From JAYEIH01 sp034659995 (GTDB lineage: Archaea; Methanobacteriota_B; Thermococci; Methanofastidiosales; B48-G16), in NCBI GenBank assembly GCA_034659995.1, contig JAYEIH010000121.1:1-7051 (forward strand): a stretch of 7,051 nucleotides of DNA. Direction: 5' to 3'. Both the position numbers and the translations under genes were made by a program. Each line of letters opens with the position of its first letter. The stretch's first letter is position 1. Positions 5,915-7,051 of the stretch are shown here, piece after piece. Under the pieces are notes generated by a model. It worked only from the letters and a program-made list of their open reading frames with translations, had not been told where the DNA came from and searched no databases.

Positions 5915-6690
5915 TTGATCTTTAAATCCTTGAACCGTGCAGTTATCTCGGCGATCCGCCCGAACTTAGACTTCACCTTCTCAAAATCGTCACCCATTCG
6001 GTATATGTCTTTGTCCAGTCTTCCGCTCGGATCGAGCTCACTCAGGACGTTCTCTTTGGTGAGATCAGGATTCTCATGGGCGTATGGCCACAGTCTGAAA
6101 GAGCCTCCGGTGATCTCATCGATGAGATAAACTTTGTCATTAATAATGCCATACTCGAGTTTCATATCCATCAGCTGTATATTAAACTGCGCAAAAGCCT
6201 TTTCAAGAAGAAGGAAGACCTCGACATTCATCTCTTGCATTTTCGAATACTCCTCTACCCCTTTTTTCTCAATGAGATACCCCACATACCCATCATCGAG
6301 CATTGGATCGTGAAGTGGATCGTCCTTATAATGGAACTGCGTAATTACAGGATCGAACCGTTTTCCCTCCTCGGCATCGCCCCACCCGAGAATGGAGCCC
6401 GTAGCCACCCGTCTCGTAACAACTTCAAGATTGATCTTCCGATTGAGTCGTTTGACATGTGCCACGCGTTCCCGAGGGCTGTCGATATAGTGTGTGCGTA
6501 CTCCAGCCCGATTAAGGTACTCAAAGATGTTCCGATTAACCCGCCAGTTAATGACAGATTTACCCTCAATAATATCATGCTTTAATCCATCTCCAGCCGT
6601 TATATCATCTTTAAAGTACATGTAAACTGTTTCTTTATCCTCGATATTTTCATAAACAGCCTTTGTCTTTCCTTCTATAATTTTTTTCAT
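5911..6690 (-). CDS. purC: phosphoribosylaminoimidazole-succinocarboxamide synthase (SAICAR synthetase)
   Basis: A 259-residue cytoplasmic enzyme of de novo purine synthesis, joining CAIR and aspartate with ATP to form SAICAR. Family motifs are in order: EGKTKAVYE (6-14, ATP-binding loop), DDITAGDG (28-35), EVVTRRVATGSILGW (89-103), DPMLDD (128-133), LMDMKLEYG (173-181) and DEITGGSFRLWPY (191-203), which takes the place of the DE-x2-(S/T)PD-x2-R-x-W motif of bacterial enzymes. The substitution of PD by GG is unusual, but the Asp/Glu and Arg remain. Length is normal. ATG 6690 gives the usual MKKIIEGKTK N-terminus. A GTG at 6717 would add nine residues and lies about 28 bases after a TATA-like element, so it could be a leaderless start. 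The 3' end overlaps the FMN-binding gene by ATGA. Confidence 0.94.
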   Translation of the reverse strand: MKKIIEGKTKAVYENIEDKETVYMYFKDDITAGDGLKHDIIEGKSVINWRVNRNIFEYLNRAGVRTHYIDSPRERVAHVKRLNRKINLEVVTRRVATGSILGWGDAEEGKRFDPVITQFHYKDDPLHDPMLDDGYVGYLIEKKGVEEYSKMQEMNVEVFLLLEKAFAQFNIQLMDMKLEYGIINDKVYLIDEITGGSFRLWPYAHENPDLTKENVLSELDPSGRLDKDIYRMGDDFEKVKSKFGRIAEITARFKDLKIK

Positions 6691-6740
6691 GGAGTTGAGA
6701 TCGTCCGTTGGGATCACCTTTGTACTATAGTTACTCCTTT

Positions 6741-6748
6741 GTTTTTAA
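6741..6748 (-). promoter_or_regulatory. TATA-like element for the purC operon
   Basis: On the minus strand this reads TTAAAAAC, preceded by the purine-rich GAGAAAACC, which could serve as a TFB recognition element. The expected transcription start is about 6718, just at the GTG alternative start of purC and at the start of an AAGGTGATCC stretch (6720-6711). A second candidate, ACTATAGT at 6723-6730, would place the start near 6700, ten bases before ATG 6690. Confidence 0.35.
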
Positions 6749-6905
6749 GGTTTTCTCACGAACGTCCCAACCGATGTTGGAGAGTGTATGCTTACATCCT
6801 ACATCATTTTTACACCACATTTTTCGTTTCTTAGTTGAATGCTGCAAAAATAGGCATCTCTATATCTTTATTGTTCACCTTTATTACGTTATTTTTTCTT
6901 CAGAG

Positions 6906-6913
6906 TATAAAAT
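6906..6913 (+). promoter_or_regulatory. TATA box, probably for the gene at the right edge
   Basis: TATAAAAT is the clearest TATA element on the plus strand in this gap. Transcription would be expected to begin near 6935, giving a leader of about 55 bases before the ATG at 6990. That leader contains a short inverted repeat, CTCC-GCA-GGAG (6941-6951). A weaker element, TTTATT at 6960-6965, would instead give a leaderless start at the ATG. Confidence 0.4.
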
Positions 6914-6989
6914 GCAACACCGCTACTCATTCCTCATTACCTCCGCAGGAGATATTCTGTTTATTCTCTTTATTGGATAGAGCGAGGAG

Positions 6990-7051
6990 ATGAGACTGGA
7001 TATTACGGAAATAAATACTCCTGCAGAGAATGTTATAATAAGGCTCTCAAA
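6990..7051 (+). CDS. start of a plus-strand gene cut by the window edge; product uncertain
   Basis: An ATG at 6990 opens a frame that stays open to the end of the window, giving 20 residues, MRLDITEINTPAENVIIRLS. A purine-rich AGCGAGGAG precedes the ATG but directly abuts it, closer than normal for a Shine-Dalgarno. A TATA box lies 80 bases upstream. The fragment has a weak likeness to the N-terminus of archaeal adenosine-specific kinase proteins (a short strand, then a PE-type turn and NVII), but the usual glycine after NVII is Arg here, and 20 residues are too few for a call. It could be another protein altogether. Confidence 0.4.
   Translation, partial: MRLDITEINTPAENVIIRLS

Larger units (their letters stand above)
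6691..6989. other. intergenic region with promoter-like elements only
   Basis: About 300 AT-rich bases separate the purC start from the next plus-strand gene. I see the purC promoter candidates at its left end, a small perfect inverted repeat at 6767-6780 (CCAAC, loop CGAT, GTTGG), and a TATA box on the plus strand at 6906-6913. A plus-strand open frame covers 6708-6980, but its composition (scattered Cys, Phe, His, no domain) and lack of start signals argue against coding. No tRNA, repeat array or mobile element is seen. Confidence 0.6.

Noticed and set aside
6076..6585. Plus-strand 169-codon open frame opposite purC.
   Set aside because: The minus strand carries all SAICAR synthetase motifs through this region, so the opposite frame is a by-product.
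6767..6780. Perfect 5-base-pair inverted repeat with a four-base loop, considered as a terminator or operator.
   Set aside because: Too short, no following T-run and no gene end nearby; easily due to chance. Mentioned only within the intergenic entry.
6708..6980. Plus-strand 90-codon open frame overlapping the purC start region.
   Set aside because: No domain, unlikely amino acid mix, no start signal, and it runs over the purC promoter; its stop lies just before the real-looking ATG at 6990.
1..7051. Search for CRISPR arrays, tRNA or rRNA genes, insertion sequences, toxin-antitoxin or phage genes.
   Set aside because: No spaced repeats, cloverleaf-like sequence, transposase motifs, terminal inverted repeats or defence domains were found by eye.

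Overview
The window looks like a piece of a euryarchaeal chromosome of moderate, somewhat AT-rich composition. The archaeal signs are class III (type IV pilin-like) signal peptides, a DUF2341 surface protein, a family 4 Fe-S uracil-DNA glycosylase, a DUF2148 ferredoxin-like protein, TATA boxes about 25 bases before start codons (pointing to leaderless mRNAs), and a GGTGAT Shine-Dalgarno element. The exact lineage cannot be fixed from this sequence alone.

Layout. (1) 1-2234, plus strand: a cell-surface block with the 3' part of a DUF2341 protein, a pilin-like protein fused to an invasin-type Ig-like domain, and a second pilin-like protein whose Shine-Dalgarno overlaps the stop of the gene before it. 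(2) 2231-4022, minus strand, read from 4022 downward: a DUF2148 Fe-S protein, a membrane-anchored FKBP-type prolyl isomerase with extra repeated beta modules, and a small very basic protein of unknown function. (3) 4072-5429, plus strand: the family 4 uracil-DNA glycosylase overlapping by ATGA with a metallo-beta-lactamase-fold hydrolase of the COG1237 type. Blocks 2 and 3 diverge from a 49-base gap holding one TATA-like element midway between the two starts. (4) 5432-6690, minus strand: SAICAR synthetase PurC overlapping by ATGA with an FMN-binding pyridoxamine-phosphate-oxidase-like protein. (5) 6691-6989: a gap with promoter-like elements, followed by the first 20 codons of another plus-strand gene that leaves the window.

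How the genes relate. The first block probably makes or decorates surface appendages: the pilin-like proteins would be processed by a prepilin peptidase, and the DUF2341 protein is probably exported. The others are mostly housekeeping: purine synthesis, uracil repair, protein folding outside the membrane, and flavin or Fe-S chemistry. There is no tRNA, rRNA, CRISPR array, insertion sequence or phage signature. I do not see a clear new defence or mobile system. The less ordinary items are the repeat-bearing FKBP lipoprotein, the small basic protein downstream of it, the pilin/Ig fusion and the single TATA element between two divergent genes.
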